NCBI GenBank assembly: GCA_002989075.1
Contig: PSQN01000012.1
Span: forward strand, 310,001-374,000
From: Arthonia radiata
Lineage: Eukaryota > Ascomycota > Arthoniomycetes > Arthoniales > Arthoniaceae
DNA: 64,000 nt
Direction: 5' to 3'
Shown here: positions 34,150 through 46,560 of the stretch, in pieces
Layout: the number at the start of each line of letters is the position of its first letter
Numbering within the stretch: position 1 is the stretch's first letter
The notes under the pieces: generated by a model
Database searches by the model: none
The model's input: the letters and a program-made list of their open reading frames with translations, nothing else
Told to the model about the DNA's origin: nothing
Translations under genes and position numbers: made by a program

Positions 34150-34609
34150 ATGTTTCTCAGCCACGTTCGTGAACTCATTTTCCGTATCCACAAGTGACCT
34201 AACAGCCAGCTCTAACAATAACTCCAGGCTTTCGCCACGCTCGTCTTTATCACGCTAGAATTCACCCAGATTCACCCAATCTATCTCCTACGTTGTCTAC
34301 GACGATGGCAGCGCGTGCATAGACCAACTCGAAAAAGCCGACATGGCCATCACGGATAATTGTCATAACTTGCCAACCTGCAAACCTGGCAGCGCGTACT
34401 TAGGATTGGGAACAACGGCCGAGAATTTCAAACTCCATCTCTTCGAAAGCGAAGACTGCCATGGCGATTGGGTTGAGCTTGACGCGGCTTTCAACAACAA
34501 TCCTTTTGGAGACTGGGTCGTAGCGTGCGTGGCGGTCCGAGACTATCCGACCAACCTCAACCCGCAAGTTCAACTGCAAAGATACAAAAGCTTCAAACCT
34601 GCTCAATGA
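34150..34609 (+). pseudogene. Small secreted protein family, copy 3 (probably decayed)
   Basis: A five-codon first exon (34150-34164, MFLSH), a 63-nt intron, then AFATLVFITLEFT like the signal peptides of the other copies, the core DNCHNLPTC...KLHLFESEDCHGDW and the end YKSFKPAQ. Unlike copies 1 and 2 it has no intron after CHGD. It appears broken, with about one break; otherwise it is the best preserved of the three decayed copies. Confidence 0.5.
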
Positions 34610-35511
34610 TGGATCGCTCAAGACTCCATTCATTCAGAGTCCGTGTGGATGACCTGCAGGGCTGGCTGATGCTTTTGCGACCGAAATGATGAACGGAAAA
34701 GCAGAGAGCGCGCTGCTTCCAAGTGTTCCAGCCAGTCGTGTCAGAACACTTTGCTTTCTTTCTATGCGATTTCCCTTTGGCTTCTTTGAGCAATCGAGCC
34801 GGCACATTATCAGCTGTCAATGACACGTGTCGCATCAAGGCATGCCTGCTAAATATTTCCAATGATCACTACCGCAAACCTAATCGGGAAAGAGGCCAAG
34901 CCGCACCTTTTTTACGACATCAGTCATATACAAATCAAAGCAGGTAACGTTTCTAGCGAGCGCCGCATATGCCCCAAGACGCTCTGTTGATGCAAATATG
35001 TGGTACTGCGGCTCATGCCATTACCCCATGATCCTAAACAGCCCAGTTCAGATCCATATAGGAGCCTAGAGGTGTTCAGGACGTTTGTTCAGGACCGCAA
35101 ACATCAATGCCCGCCATTTGACGCCATCAGTGCAAGAACGTGCAGCGACTGTTAGTGGTTTTCGAAGCGATTCTGGGCTGGCATTCCGGTCGCCAATTGT
35201 ACGATGTCCATAAACGTGTTCACAACTTCGTGTGTTTGTGTCCGTCTCAACGCATTTACTGAGGCCGTGGCACGAAAAAGGTGACAAGGCAACGTTGCAG
35301 TTTCCGATGGACCACTCGACGCTGATGCTGTCTGTCTGTAAGGTGTCCATTACCATGACGAGCTGTGAAAATCGAGGTTGTCGTGCTATAAGAGTATGCG
35401 CAGGCTCTGACACGTCAAAATATGGGTAATAAAGTCTCTCATTTTCTCCAGACATCAGTAAACTCACCGCTCACTCGCTCGCTCCCTCGCGTAACATCCC
35501 ACACGTTCAAA
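34610..35511. other. Intergenic spacer in secreted-protein cluster
   Basis: About 0.9 kb between copies 3 and 4. Nothing recognisable. Confidence 0.4.
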
Positions 35512-36034
35512 ATGATCGCCAAACTTGTAAGTACTTCCAGCTCGAGACGTGGCTTACATCAAAAAAACATAACGTACTTACCTTCTCAAGGCCATCGCCA
35601 CTCTCGCTCTAGCCATCAGTCTCGCTCCGCACATCAACGCAGCCGCCGTCGCCGCTTCCCCTGCACCCACCAGCCAATCAGCCACCCAAGACTTCATCCA
35701 CTACTTCAACTACCGCACCGACTCATGCACCGGCAACCCGTACGGCCAAGACAACCTGTACGCCACCAACACCTGCCACCCCACGCCGAGCGACAACAGC
35801 CCATGCAAGAGCTTCCAATGGCTTGTAGCCAGCACCAAGGAAATTCACATCCAGATCTTCGAGCAGCCCGACTGCCAAGGGGAGCACTCCGTGGATTTTC
35901 TGGCTACTCCCGACGGTATGAATGATATAGCGTGCAAGTCGGTCTCCGAGGAGTCTGAGCAGCGCTTTGGGACGTACAAGAGCTTCCGGGCTTATGTGCC
36001 TTGCGGAAAGGCGGGTGATGGGGTGCACTGTTGA
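35512..36034 (+). CDS. Small secreted cysteine-containing protein, copy 4
   Basis: Exon 1 is five codons (35512-35526, MIAKL). A 64-nt phase-0 intron (GTAAGT...CAAG) precedes exon 2 (35591-36034), giving 152 residues. A signal peptide spans the intron (MIAKL-AIATLALAISLAPHINA), with likely cleavage near residue 25. The mature part has seven cysteines: SC, TC, PC, DC, AC, PC and the C-terminal HC. The family core is NTCHPTPSDNSPC...IHIQIFEQPDCQGEH, then DIACKSVSEE and GTYKSFRAYV. The spacing of Cys, the I-x-x-F-E turn and the Y-K-S-F end is loosely like a two-Greek-key crystallin-type fold, but this is inference. No function can be given. It looks intact. Confidence 0.72.
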
Positions 36035-36780
36035 TGCTCTTTGAACTTGTGGCTGATTGGGCGTTGTTGCGATCGTCGCATAGGCTTCAACGTTTTTTCT
36101 TCAACGGTTTGGTACACGATGTTCGTGTTCTGCTTGTTCGTCATCGTCCTGCGTTAAATCAAGACACACTCATGGGGAATCAAAGCGTGTAATTCAGCTT
36201 GTGTCCCTCCTACGCGAGGCGTGGTGGCACCGAACCAGCCACGCTTGCATGCGATGGATGATGAGTTGAGCTAGTGCGTGTTAGTGAGCGGGGAGGCGTG
36301 ATAGCAAGAGTAGAAACACGAGATTACTAGATTGAAAGAGATGTGAACGTAGGCTTGCTGAATACGACTATGGACGTGACAGGTGTCGGCCTATGTTGAC
36401 GGTAAACGATGGCTAAGCAGAACAGCGGTGCTTGTAATATGCGGTCGAGTTGAAAGTGTGATGGTAGGTGCTTCCCCTGTTCTAACTTTACGACATACAT
36501 AGGTTCATTAAGTACACCCTGACGTCACGAGAAACCATGACAGACTGAGTCCTGGATCTTTACCACGCATGGCGTTCTCAGTGGTCATTTCACAGCAGAT
36601 GGCTGGTGTAAGACCCTGCGCATATTCTCCCATATCTTCTAGAGATGTCCGTAACATCCGCTTTGCAATACCGCGTTCGAAGGCAACAGGAATTGCGGAA
36701 CAGTGGAAGTACCCCATTCCTCAAGTCACACCCTCCAACTACCCAGCCATCCCCAACATCCAAAATGACACCATCTCCCA

Positions 36781-37227
36781 TCAGACAGCAAAGTCCACCA
36801 CGAAGCTCTGATACTGCTTAATTGGCTCCCTCGCAGCGTCTCGTACTGGGACGCATCCGTGCGCTTCTCCCGGTTTCAGCGTCTCTGTGAAGAGCTGCGC
36901 TTTGCTCTTGCAACCAGGCTCCTCGAAGAGAGCAATGTACAGGACGCCCGCCTTGGTAACTCCTGGGTGCTCGATCTCCCACCCGAAGAAATCGCACGGA
37001 ACGCGCTTGTAGACGTCCTGGCATGAGTCCCTGTTGATTACTGAGCCTTTGAAGGTCGGCTCGCCAGAGCATTGCGGGGATTGGTCGTGCGCGGCGTAGT
37101 TTCTGAAGAGGATTGATTGAGTCGAGGCGAAGGCGAGTAGAGGAATGAAGGCTAGCAACTGGGCTTTGTTAACGGCGCGGAATTGTATGCATCTGTGTTG
37201 ACGGATACTTACGGACTGAGTGAGCAT
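36781..37227 (-). CDS. Small secreted cysteine-containing protein, copy 5 (inverted)
   Basis: Exon 1 (37227-37213) encodes MLTQS. A 54-nt phase-0 intron (GTAAGT...CCCAG), which happens to be open in frame, precedes exon 2 (37158-36781), giving 130 residues. The signal peptide is LLAFIPLLAFASTQS. The core is NRDSCQDVYKRVPC...LYIALFEEPGCKSKA, then HGCVPVRDAA and the end QYQSFVVDFAV. It is the only copy on the minus strand and looks intact. The continuous reading through the intron would disrupt the signal peptide, so the spliced form is preferred. Confidence 0.7.
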   Translation of the reverse strand: MLTQSVSIRQHRCIQFRAVNKAQLLAFIPLLAFASTQSILFRNYAAHDQSPQCSGEPTFKGSVINRDSCQDVYKRVPCDFFGWEIEHPGVTKAGVLYIALFEEPGCKSKAQLFTETLKPGEAHGCVPVRDAAREPIKQYQSFVVDFAV

Positions 37228-38046
37228 GGCTGGTGAGGAATGAGATGTGCTCGCCTAGTTTCGATTCAAGAGAGGAGACCGTATATCAGTGGCTAACAAA
37301 TTGAAGAGGTGGTGCTGCACCTACTGCAATACGGCGGGGGAAAAGTAGTACTTATATTCGTCCAGAACAGCCTGACGAGTTGACAAAGACACCTGTCTGG
37401 CGCCTGGGAAAGGTTGCCGACGTGTCGATATGGTCTATGACGGGCCCCTTCTGCACCCGCTCATGACGTTTCACCGGCTAGTGTGGTGGTGATGCGGCGA
37501 TGCGGCGTTGTAGTGTGGCGGTCTGTTCTTTATCCTTGCAGAGATAGAGTGGCGGCTATGCTATGCCGCGAGCGGTTTATTATAGAGCTTTGACGTTCCG
37601 TAACTAAGCATATGCTTCACGTGTTTTGAATGCATTGCAGTCGAACTGTGCTCAGTCTCGTCTTCATTCACCGCAGGAGATCTTGAAGTATTACGTCAGG
37701 AGAGGCGGACGCTTCTGAGGCTACGCTTGTGTTAGCAATCGGTTTTCTGCAGATGATTGTTGTGCGGGACCAGTCTGAAGCTACCATACAGGCAACGAAG
37801 TCAGCAAGCTCAAGCAAATCTGGAAATGTTGTCTCTCCAGGAAAAAATGCAAAGGCAAGTCGGTCCATCGACGCGATGGTTACTAGTATAACACAGCCTC
37901 ATCCGAGACTCTACTCACTGAAATCAGCGCTACCTCCGCAGGTTCTTCAGCTGCCTCAGCTGCCAAGCACGCAGCAATTCCAATTGTTCCCGGTCCAGAT
38001 CGCTCAGCGCTAGCAATCTGTGAGGCATTCCCTCTTCGCCGCTCCG
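37228..38046. other. Intergenic region closing the accessory island
   Basis: About 0.8 kb between the inverted secreted-protein gene and the 3' end of nst1. Overlapping short frames on both strands near 37670-38010 show no recognisable sequence. Confidence 0.4.
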
Positions 38047-41000
38047 CTAAAACGGACGCCCAGAGTTTGGCATCGGACTCCCCAGTTCAGCACCTATGGC
38101 GTTGCCCCTCTGACTACCGTGCCTCAGATCTCGTTGCAGCCCCACTTTACCTTGCGGCTTCATCTCGAAGTTGCGGCCGCCGTTGTGCGCGTCGCCCTCG
38201 GTCTCAAGGATCATCTGCAGCTCGCTCATCTGCACAGGACCCTCCTGCCGCGGACGGTTGGCGTTGACGTGACTAAGGAGCTGAGCAATGTCAACATCGT
38301 CTTTCCGCATGCTGCTGAGCGCGTCGACAGCCAAGCGCCTGAGGAGGACCAGACGTGGTGCTCCGTGACGCTGTGGCGCTGCGCCTGAGAGATTTGCAGG
38401 GCCGCTCCAGCCGCTCCATCCGGAAGCACTAGTTGCGAGCGGCGATGTGAAGCCAGTATCCGCACGTGCAAAAGGTTGAGGATGCGAGCCGAAGGCACCC
38501 AGGCCAGGCGTACTAAGACCGGGTGTGGTGAGGCCGGGCGTTGTGACTGTGTTGATCTGCGGCGCAGTTTGTCGACGCTCCATACTGTCTGACTCAGACT
38601 CAGCCAGCAGAGCACTACTACCCAGGTAAGCATTAGGGTCAGGCTCATTGTTGGATTGCGGCATGGAAAGCGTGCGTGCTTGTCGCTCGGGCTTGGCGCT
38701 GTCTGGTCGTTGGATCGGAGCGGGACGACCAATGGGTTGTGGTGTCTGCGTGGCATCTGCAGGTGAGCTCTCAAAGGAGGACGAAGGCTGTCGAGAATGA
38801 CTCCCGATCGGCTGTGTAGCAGGAGGCGTCGGTCGAGGCGCGGATGTACCGTAGTTCTTAGAAGGATTGTACGCTGAAGTCGGTGACGGTCCGTCATGGC
38901 CAAACGACGGCGCTCCCCTCGCTCCTAAGCTGGGCATACCCGAACTCATCGTGTGCGGAAAATGAGGTTGTTGCTGTTGCGGACCCGGTCGAATGGGCAT
39001 GTTGAGCTGCGGGCCCATCGGGTAGCCGCCACGTCCAGCCCCAAACCCCTGATGCATGGCTGGCACACCCATTCCTGGAGGGAAACCGTTCATCCCATGG
39101 TGAGGCATGCCTGGAAAATTGGACTGAGAGGGGTAAGACATCCCAGGTGGTGGTGCCATTGAATGAGGCGAAGTCATTTGCGTAGGATACGAAGCTTGAG
39201 GTTGCCGGCTCGAAGCTCGCGTAGACCCGGCGGATGGTGGATGCGAAGTTGCAGGTCCAGATTGGTTCGGAGGCGTTGACTGCTTCGAGGAATGCGCAGT
39301 GTCTTGTTCTTGAGAGCTTGATGCTTGAGAAAGTGCTGCCGACGGTTGACGCAGTTGCGGAGTCGTGATTTTAGGTATCGCCGGCGTAGCAACTTTGATC
39401 TGGGGAGATGCCTGGCTGCCCGTCCCAGACTTCTGATGTTTCAGCGAGGGCGGTAATGCCACAGCAGGTAGCAGAGGCCTTCTCGTGTGCTCGGAGTGGA
39501 TAGCGGCGGATCGCGAAGCCTCTTCCTCCCTTCGTCTTCCCTCGACAGCTTCTTCGTCAGCTTTGGCCTTCTCTTCACGCTCGCGCTGCTCTTGATCCTG
39601 CTGTGCTTTACGTTCCCGCGCAGCGGCTGCTTTGGCATCTTTCTCTTCCTGCTGCTTCTTCCGCTCTTCGTCCTTTTTCCGCTTCTCGGCAGCCTTAGCC
39701 TCCCGAGCCTGTCGCTCTCTGTCCTGCTGCTTTGCTTTGAGCTCCTCTTGCTGGCGACGCTTGTCTTCTTCCCTCCGCCGACGCTCATCCTCCTGCGCCT
39801 TCTTCTCTGCTTCGCGCTTCCTCTTCTGCTCTTCTCGTTTCGCACGTTGCTCCTCCTGACGTTGGGCCTCGGCTTCTTTGGCCTGCCGCTCCGTCTCGAG
39901 CTTCTCAGCTTCGCGCTTTTGGTCCTTTTCAGCCTTTTCCTGTTTTTTGGCTTGCTTTTTCTGTTTCTTCTTCTCCGCCTCGCGAGCCTTCTTGGCCTCC
40001 CGTGCGACGTCGCCATATTTTTCAGCCTCTTCCTCCGCTATCAACTGTTCAGCTTTCTTCTTCGACACGTCTTCTCGATACGCGCCCAGAACGCGCTGTT
40101 CAAACATCCTGGCTGCAAATATCTGAAACATCCTTCGACCTTCGTTCATGCGCTGTTCGTTGGTCATCTGGTCCTGGAGGTTACATCAGCACCACGATCA
40201 GATACCACGCATCAAGGAAGGAAGCTGACCATCTCGTCATCCTCCTCATCATATTCATCAGCCAAGCTCTCTTCCTCATCGTAGTCATCGTCATCCTCAT
40301 ATTCATCCTCTTCGGGATAGTGATTCGGGTGGGTGTCGTGCAGATGTTGCTGATTGGTGTACGATGCGTAGGCCTCACTCTCCCGTCGCAAGCGCGCGTT
40401 GGCAAGCTCATCCATCATGTCGATGAAACGCTCCCCGTGATTACTCAGTAAGTCATCCGCCACTGTGAGAATGCCGCCTTTCACGGTCAGGTTGCGGCCA
40501 AATTTAAAGAAATTCTGCCTTGACTGCAAAGCCGATTCCATGTATCGTTGGTTCCGTGCATACTCTTCCGCGCTGTAGGAGTCAGCAGCATAGTCTTCGT
40601 CGTCATCATAACCTTCAGCGTCGTCGAGCACGTCTTCGTCCTCGTTGTCTTGCACCTCCCGTATGCGACCCCGAGACGGCAGCTTAGAATGAGCAAAATT
40701 ATGCAGTGTGCCAGCGTTCTGTGCATTTCCGTACGCAGCAATGGGCGAGGGCGCACGTCGCTCGCCGTCGGCAAGTTGTTCCAACTCGGCGTAATAAGCG
40801 TCGTAAAGCTGCTCGAGCTCTTCTTCAATAGCGGTCCTCTTACGACCACAAACAGTACAACTGCACGAATGTTTCTGCTGTTCCTTCATCTTGCGGAGTA
40901 CGGCATCTTTTTCAATGCGGACCAAATTTCGACGATCCTTCTCGGGCAATTTCAGCCAGAACTGGCGGATTCTATCCCGCTCTTCTCGCGTTGAAGTCTC

Positions 41001-41612
41001 CCATATGTCATCGTTGACCTTTTGTTCGACTGTCCGCAGCGCATCCTCAGTGATGGTCGGAGCCATTCGGTGACGAGGTGGCGGGGGATTGTAGTAGCTG
41101 GCGGGAGGTGGCTCCTGATAAGCAGTATCGTACTCGGAGCTTCTGACTTTCTTCTTTTTCTTCCGGCCCTTGCTCCCTTGTGCCGCGTCCCCAATAATGT
41201 CTTCATGCACACCATTCGGAGCAGGGTATGCGGGGTCATAGGGGTACTGTCCGTCCTCGTCGGAATAGGCGTAGCTGCCATTTGGATCCTGATACTGTGA
41301 CATGTCGTTTGGATAACGAGGATCATACTGCAATTGAGTTTGCTCTGATTGAGCGGTGGGAAATCCGCCTGGTGGAGCAAGGTTGGTGTCGTAAAGTTCA
41401 TCCGATGCGTAATCATCAGAAGCTCGATTCTGAACTTCTTCGTCCCGACGTGCCCGTTCCTTGGCCCTGCGCTTGGCTTTCTTCCGATTGACCACCGGTG
41501 CCGGAGGATCTGTGATGACGCCGTTGCTGGGACGCTTTGGAGGAGCAGCATTCCCCACGGGATTGCCGCCCTGAGATTTTGTAGAGGGTGCCATCATCTC
41601 ACTTGCAAACAT
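38047..41612 (-). CDS. nst1: Stress response protein Nst1
   Basis: Two exons, 41612-40230 and 40173-38047, with a 56-nt phase-0 intron (GTCAGC...CCAG) placed between YDEEDDEM and DQMTNEQRMNEGRRMFQIFA. Length is 1169 residues (an in-frame start at 41594, MAPSTKSQGG, is also plausible). The layout matches Nst1. It has a basic N-terminal KKAKRRAKERARRDEE, a block with CSCTVCGRKRTAIEEELEQL (possible metal-binding Cys pair), an acidic stretch and a conserved QIFAARMFEQRVL. A very long Lys/Glu/Arg-rich coiled coil (about residues 490-690) and a Pro/Gln/Ser-rich C-terminal third follow. Nst1 is a negative regulator of salt tolerance in yeast; its molecular activity is poorly known. It is divergent from rho2. 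Confidence 0.92.
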
Positions 41613-42423
41613 TGATCATATTATGTGAGGTTTTAGCTTGTACGCAAAGATACGTTAGCGCTTTTACGAAGATTGAGAGGTGCGGAGTGGGAGGTGCCGG
41701 AGTCTCAAATGGGCTGGCGTAGCCGCTGGAGCGTGATCGGGTCGAGACTGCGACTTGTCGGGGCTCTCAGCGTGCGTAGCGATGAGCAAGAGCGAGTCAG
41801 GAGACAGTGAGAATATCAGAGGAGGAAGGATGAGACAGGAAGATTGAAGATCAGATGTGTTGAAGCCCTTCCCTAGCTTGCTGCGTTTGGTGTCAAAGCC
41901 AAGCCCGGTATATTTCCGAATAAGGCAATGACGACCAGCGCAGTCGCCCAAAGAGAGTTTACGACACCCTTCTTCTGCTTGCTTCGGCTTTTCCTTGCTT
42001 GACCTCATAATGCATCTATACGCCCTTACGGCCGCCAGTAACATCTACAAATTCAAGACTCAAGTAGAGTGAGGTTCATTGCACATCAATTCCATTACCT
42101 TCCTATCGATAGCTCGCGCGGAAGCAGTTGCACGTCCGTGCTGAGGAGTGATATTTCGCTCAATACTCTTCAACAACACCTCCATTGGCCATCTTCAAGC
42201 CCTCCCTGTTCTTTCCGGCTACGAGGCGGTCCGTACCTCACCTTTCCGGGTCCAGCTGCCTGATTGTTCCGGTACCGCACCCTCTTCAGGGTAGCACGGA
42301 GCACAGGTGCTGTGCACCAACCCTCGTCCGAGCTCTCAGCCTCATGTACTTCGTCTCACTCCCCTGAGACTTGACAACTGTAGCACTTCTCGACACGACC
42401 ATCACTTCCGCGGTGTTGACCAA
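41613..42423. other. Divergent promoter region nst1/rho2
   Basis: About 0.8 kb holding both 5' regions. A small inverted repeat GCACAG-GTG-CTGTGC lies near 42303-42317. No gene is seen. Confidence 0.4.
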
Positions 42424-43198
42424 ATGGCAGCCGACGATGCGATTAGAAGGTAAGTTCAGCCAGCAACTCTACAGCTACCTCGTAATGCCTGCTGTTGTAC
42501 CCAGGAGTCTTCTTTCCAGTCGAAGGCGTTTCCTATCTCGCGCTCCCGAGCACCGCACTGACATCATGTTCCAGGAAGCTTGTCATCATTGGCGACGGAG
42601 CTTGCGGAAAGACAAGTCTACTCAGCGTCTTCACACTCGGCTACTTCCCCACAGTGAGCCAGTCGTAAACTCGAACCTCTAGCGGACGCATACTGATCTA
42701 TAATGACTACAGCGCTACGTGCCAACGGTGTTCGAGAATTATGTAACGGACTGCCGAGTAGATGGGAAGAACGTTCAATTGGCGCTGTGGGATACCGCAG
42801 GGCAGGAAGACTACGAGCGTCTGCGGCCGCTGGCTTACTCGAAAGCTCACGTCATCCTCATTGGCTTCTCCGTGGACACTCCAGACAGTCTGGATAACGT
42901 CAGTGCGAAATGGGCACCAGAGGCTCGAGAACGGTGCCCCGGAGTGCCCATCATTCTGGTCGGGCTGAAAAAGGATTTACGTGATGATCCCATCGCCGTG
43001 GAAGAGATGCGCAAGAAGAGTGTAAAGTTCACAAACCAAAAGGCAGGCAATGACATGAAAGAAGCGACTGGCGCCAAAAAATATCTCGAATGCTCAAGCC
43101 TGACAGGGGATGGAGTGGACGATGTATTTGAAGCCGCCACACGCGCAGCACTGACGACGTTCGAGGAAAGGGAGAGCGGTTGCTGTACAATCTTATGA
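42424..43198 (+). CDS. rho2: Rho2-type small GTPase
   Basis: Exons 42424-42449, 42575-42653 and 42713-43198, giving 196 residues. Introns are 125 nt (GTAAGT) and 59 nt (GTGAGC). The start MAADDAIRR is joined to [20 protein letters not shown] (P-loop GDGACGKT at 15-22), [11 protein letters not shown] (switch I), DTAGQED (62-68, switch II), LVGLKKDL (the usual NKxD/TKxD position) and [14 protein letters not shown]. The C-terminal CTIL box, preceded by another Cys, fits geranylgeranylation plus palmitoylation. Sequence is of the Rho2 class rather than Rho1 or Cdc42 ([10 protein letters not shown] and TDCRVDGK are Rho2-like). Rho2 acts at the plasma membrane in alpha-glucan synthesis and the cell-integrity MAP kinase pathway. 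Confidence 0.95.
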
Positions 43199-43748
43199 AG
43201 ACTGAGTTCGGCTCTCGGCAATCAGGCTTGGGCGTTCAGGTGCACGAAACCTTGGGCGGTTGACTGATTGTCATTCCACAGCGACTGTATAACGTGTAAT
43301 GATCGCGAAGACACTTAAGGAACGGGAGCACCAGCAGCAGATCAGTGTCGGTGAAAGAGACTGGCGGATATGAGCGTGCTGGGTAGGCTTTACGCTTAGG
43401 CGACGTAGCAGTGGAGACAGCGAAACAGCGAGCATTGACTGTCTCCACCGTCTTCGCTAATAGTCTTCAAGTGATGGTGCTGTCGCGACCACTGAGGATC
43501 GACTCTGACTGTTTCGGCGTCGACATCAAACGTCATTAGCAACACAACGCTGGGTGCTTGCACGGATGCTCCAGGACGTTGTTGGAGCCATGATAGAACT
43601 TCAGCCCTGGAAGGCGTCAATGTCGGTCTGCGCGAGTCGTGCGCGCTAGTGTGGTTAGTGTCAAATATTTGGCAGAACACGCGAAGATCTGCTCTGCCAG
43701 TCCATTCAACTTCCCTCTCCTCTCATTCCCATTCCTTCACCCGCCGTC
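43199..43748. other. Intergenic region
   Basis: About 550 bp between rho2 and the arginine methyltransferase gene, both on the plus strand. Nothing recognisable. Confidence 0.4.
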
Positions 43749-45078
<1,330 letters not shown>

Positions 45079-45414
45079 GTCGGGTGTCACCTTTGCGATA
45101 CTCCTGTTCAGCTCCGCTGACTTTGGTCACAGGTGTTGAGCGCTGTGGCACATGTACCAGCCAACTGAGCAGTCATGTATGATGTTATTTCCTCACTGGT
45201 TAATCTGCCTAAAAGCACACAAAAACTGCATAAGGCGCAGTGTTTCGTCGAACACGTCCTTGTGTCGGACGTAGAGGACACTCATGACAGCATCCATACT
45301 TCTACTTCTCGTTTCCATTCCTATTGGGATCGTCGATTGACGTGATGTGCATATTTAAACTTGCATTTGACACTTCTTCGGAAACAAGACTTTTGACATG
45401 TCCAGTCGAACCTT
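45079..45414. other. Convergent 3' region
   Basis: About 340 bp between the 3' ends of the arginine methyltransferase and homoserine dehydrogenase genes. Nothing recognisable. Confidence 0.4.
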
Positions 45415-46560
45415 TCAACGACACCTCTCCATGACTCGGATGAGGTCCGCGGTGACGCCCATGGCTGTCAGCTCACCGCCCGCTCCCGCGCCCTGGACAA
45501 CCAGTGGATCATGATATCTTCGCGTTTTGAAACTAATGATACTCGCAGCGCCCTTTAAGCCTCCAATTGGACTGCTGGGGTCATACTTTCTCAGACCAAC
45601 TTCGAGCTCACCTTTATGCAAATCCACACTGCCGACATAACGCAACACTTTACCTTCTGCTTCCGCTTCCTTCTTGACCTTGTCGATCTCATGGTCGAAG
45701 TCGGGGAGCCGAGTCATGAACTCATCACCACTCTTGCAACCCTCAAGCTGTTTGGGTATCAATGACTGTACTGCGAACGACGTCGGCGACTCTACTCGCA
45801 AACCACACAGACGTGCAACTATGGTCAATTTGCGAGCAACATCCAGACCGTTCAAATCATCGCGTGGGTCTGGCTCCGTGTAGCCCAAGTCCTTGGCTTT
45901 TTTCACTTCATCACTGAATTTCGCTCCATTGCTTGAGTGGTGACCAGCGGGCATGAAGGCGTTGAAAAGAAAGCTCATAGTGCCGGAGAAGACACCTTCG
46001 ACGCGCTCAACGATGTCACCCGTCTCAATCAAGTCTTGAAGGGTGCAGATAACAGGCAGACATGCTCCGACTGTCGACTCGTGGAAGACGTAGCCGGCCT
46101 TGGATGGATTCTCAGCCGTGCCATTTGCTGCGCTGCCGAAGATTGCATCCCACAAAGGCAGGTCGGCGCTGAAGGCCTTCTTGTTTGGTGTCACGACGCT
46201 GATGCCGTTCTGCAAATACAGCGGGTACGCCTCAGCAATCTCTTGCGACGACGTATTATCCACCACGACCGCCCGCCCGGGCGCCTTGGACAGTAGCTCT
46301 GCTAATTGTGTCGCCTGCAGCGGCGATGTAGTCGACGCAGCGAGCTCTGACTCGAGCGTCGAAAAGTGAATAGGGCTACTGTAGTCTCGCACGAGTGCCT
46401 TTGCCGAGCGGCTGGCATAGACGAGCGATAGCAGTGTCGCCTTGGCTGGCGGCAGGGATAATTGTTTGTGACTAAGCGCCTCCAGCTGGGAAATAAATTC
46501 TTTGCCAACGCCACCGGTGGCGCCTATGACGGCGATGTACAGTGTCTTTGATGTTGCCAT
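45415..46560 (-). CDS. hom6: Homoserine dehydrogenase
   Basis: Single-exon, 381 residues, about the length of yeast Hom6. It has an N-terminal Rossmann fold with IAVIGATGGVGKEF (9-22), VVVDNTSSQEIAEAYPLYL, then the catalytic/substrate region EGVFSGTMSFLFNAF and the family signature GYTEPDPRDDLNGLDVARKL. It reduces aspartate semialdehyde to homoserine in threonine, isoleucine and methionine synthesis (cytosol). The end VQGAGAGGELTAMGVTADLI closes the dinucleotide fold. It is divergent from the phosphoacetylglucosamine mutase gene across 1 kb. No clear Gcn4-type TGACTCA is seen upstream. Confidence 0.96.
   Translation of the reverse strand: MATSKTLYIAVIGATGGVGKEFISQLEALSHKQLSLPPAKATLLSLVYASRSAKALVRDYSSPIHFSTLESELAASTTSPLQATQLAELLSKAPGRAVVVDNTSSQEIAEAYPLYLQNGISVVTPNKKAFSADLPLWDAIFGSAANGTAENPSKAGYVFHESTVGACLPVICTLQDLIETGDIVERVEGVFSGTMSFLFNAFMPAGHHSSNGAKFSDEVKKAKDLGYTEPDPRDDLNGLDVARKLTIVARLCGLRVESPTSFAVQSLIPKQLEGCKSGDEFMTRLPDFDHEIDKVKKEAEAEGKVLRYVGSVDLHKGELEVGLRKYDPSSPIGGLKGAASIISFKTRRYHDPLVVQGAGAGGELTAMGVTADLIRVMERCR

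Noticed and set aside
39487-40284. Leu/Phe/Ser-rich 265-codon frame antisense to nst1
   Set aside because: It is the mirror of the Lys/Glu/Arg coiled-coil codons of nst1; the codon pattern and homology belong to the minus strand.
41664-42044. 126-codon minus-strand frame upstream of nst1
   Set aside because: Probably leader sequence of nst1; no domain and poor composition.
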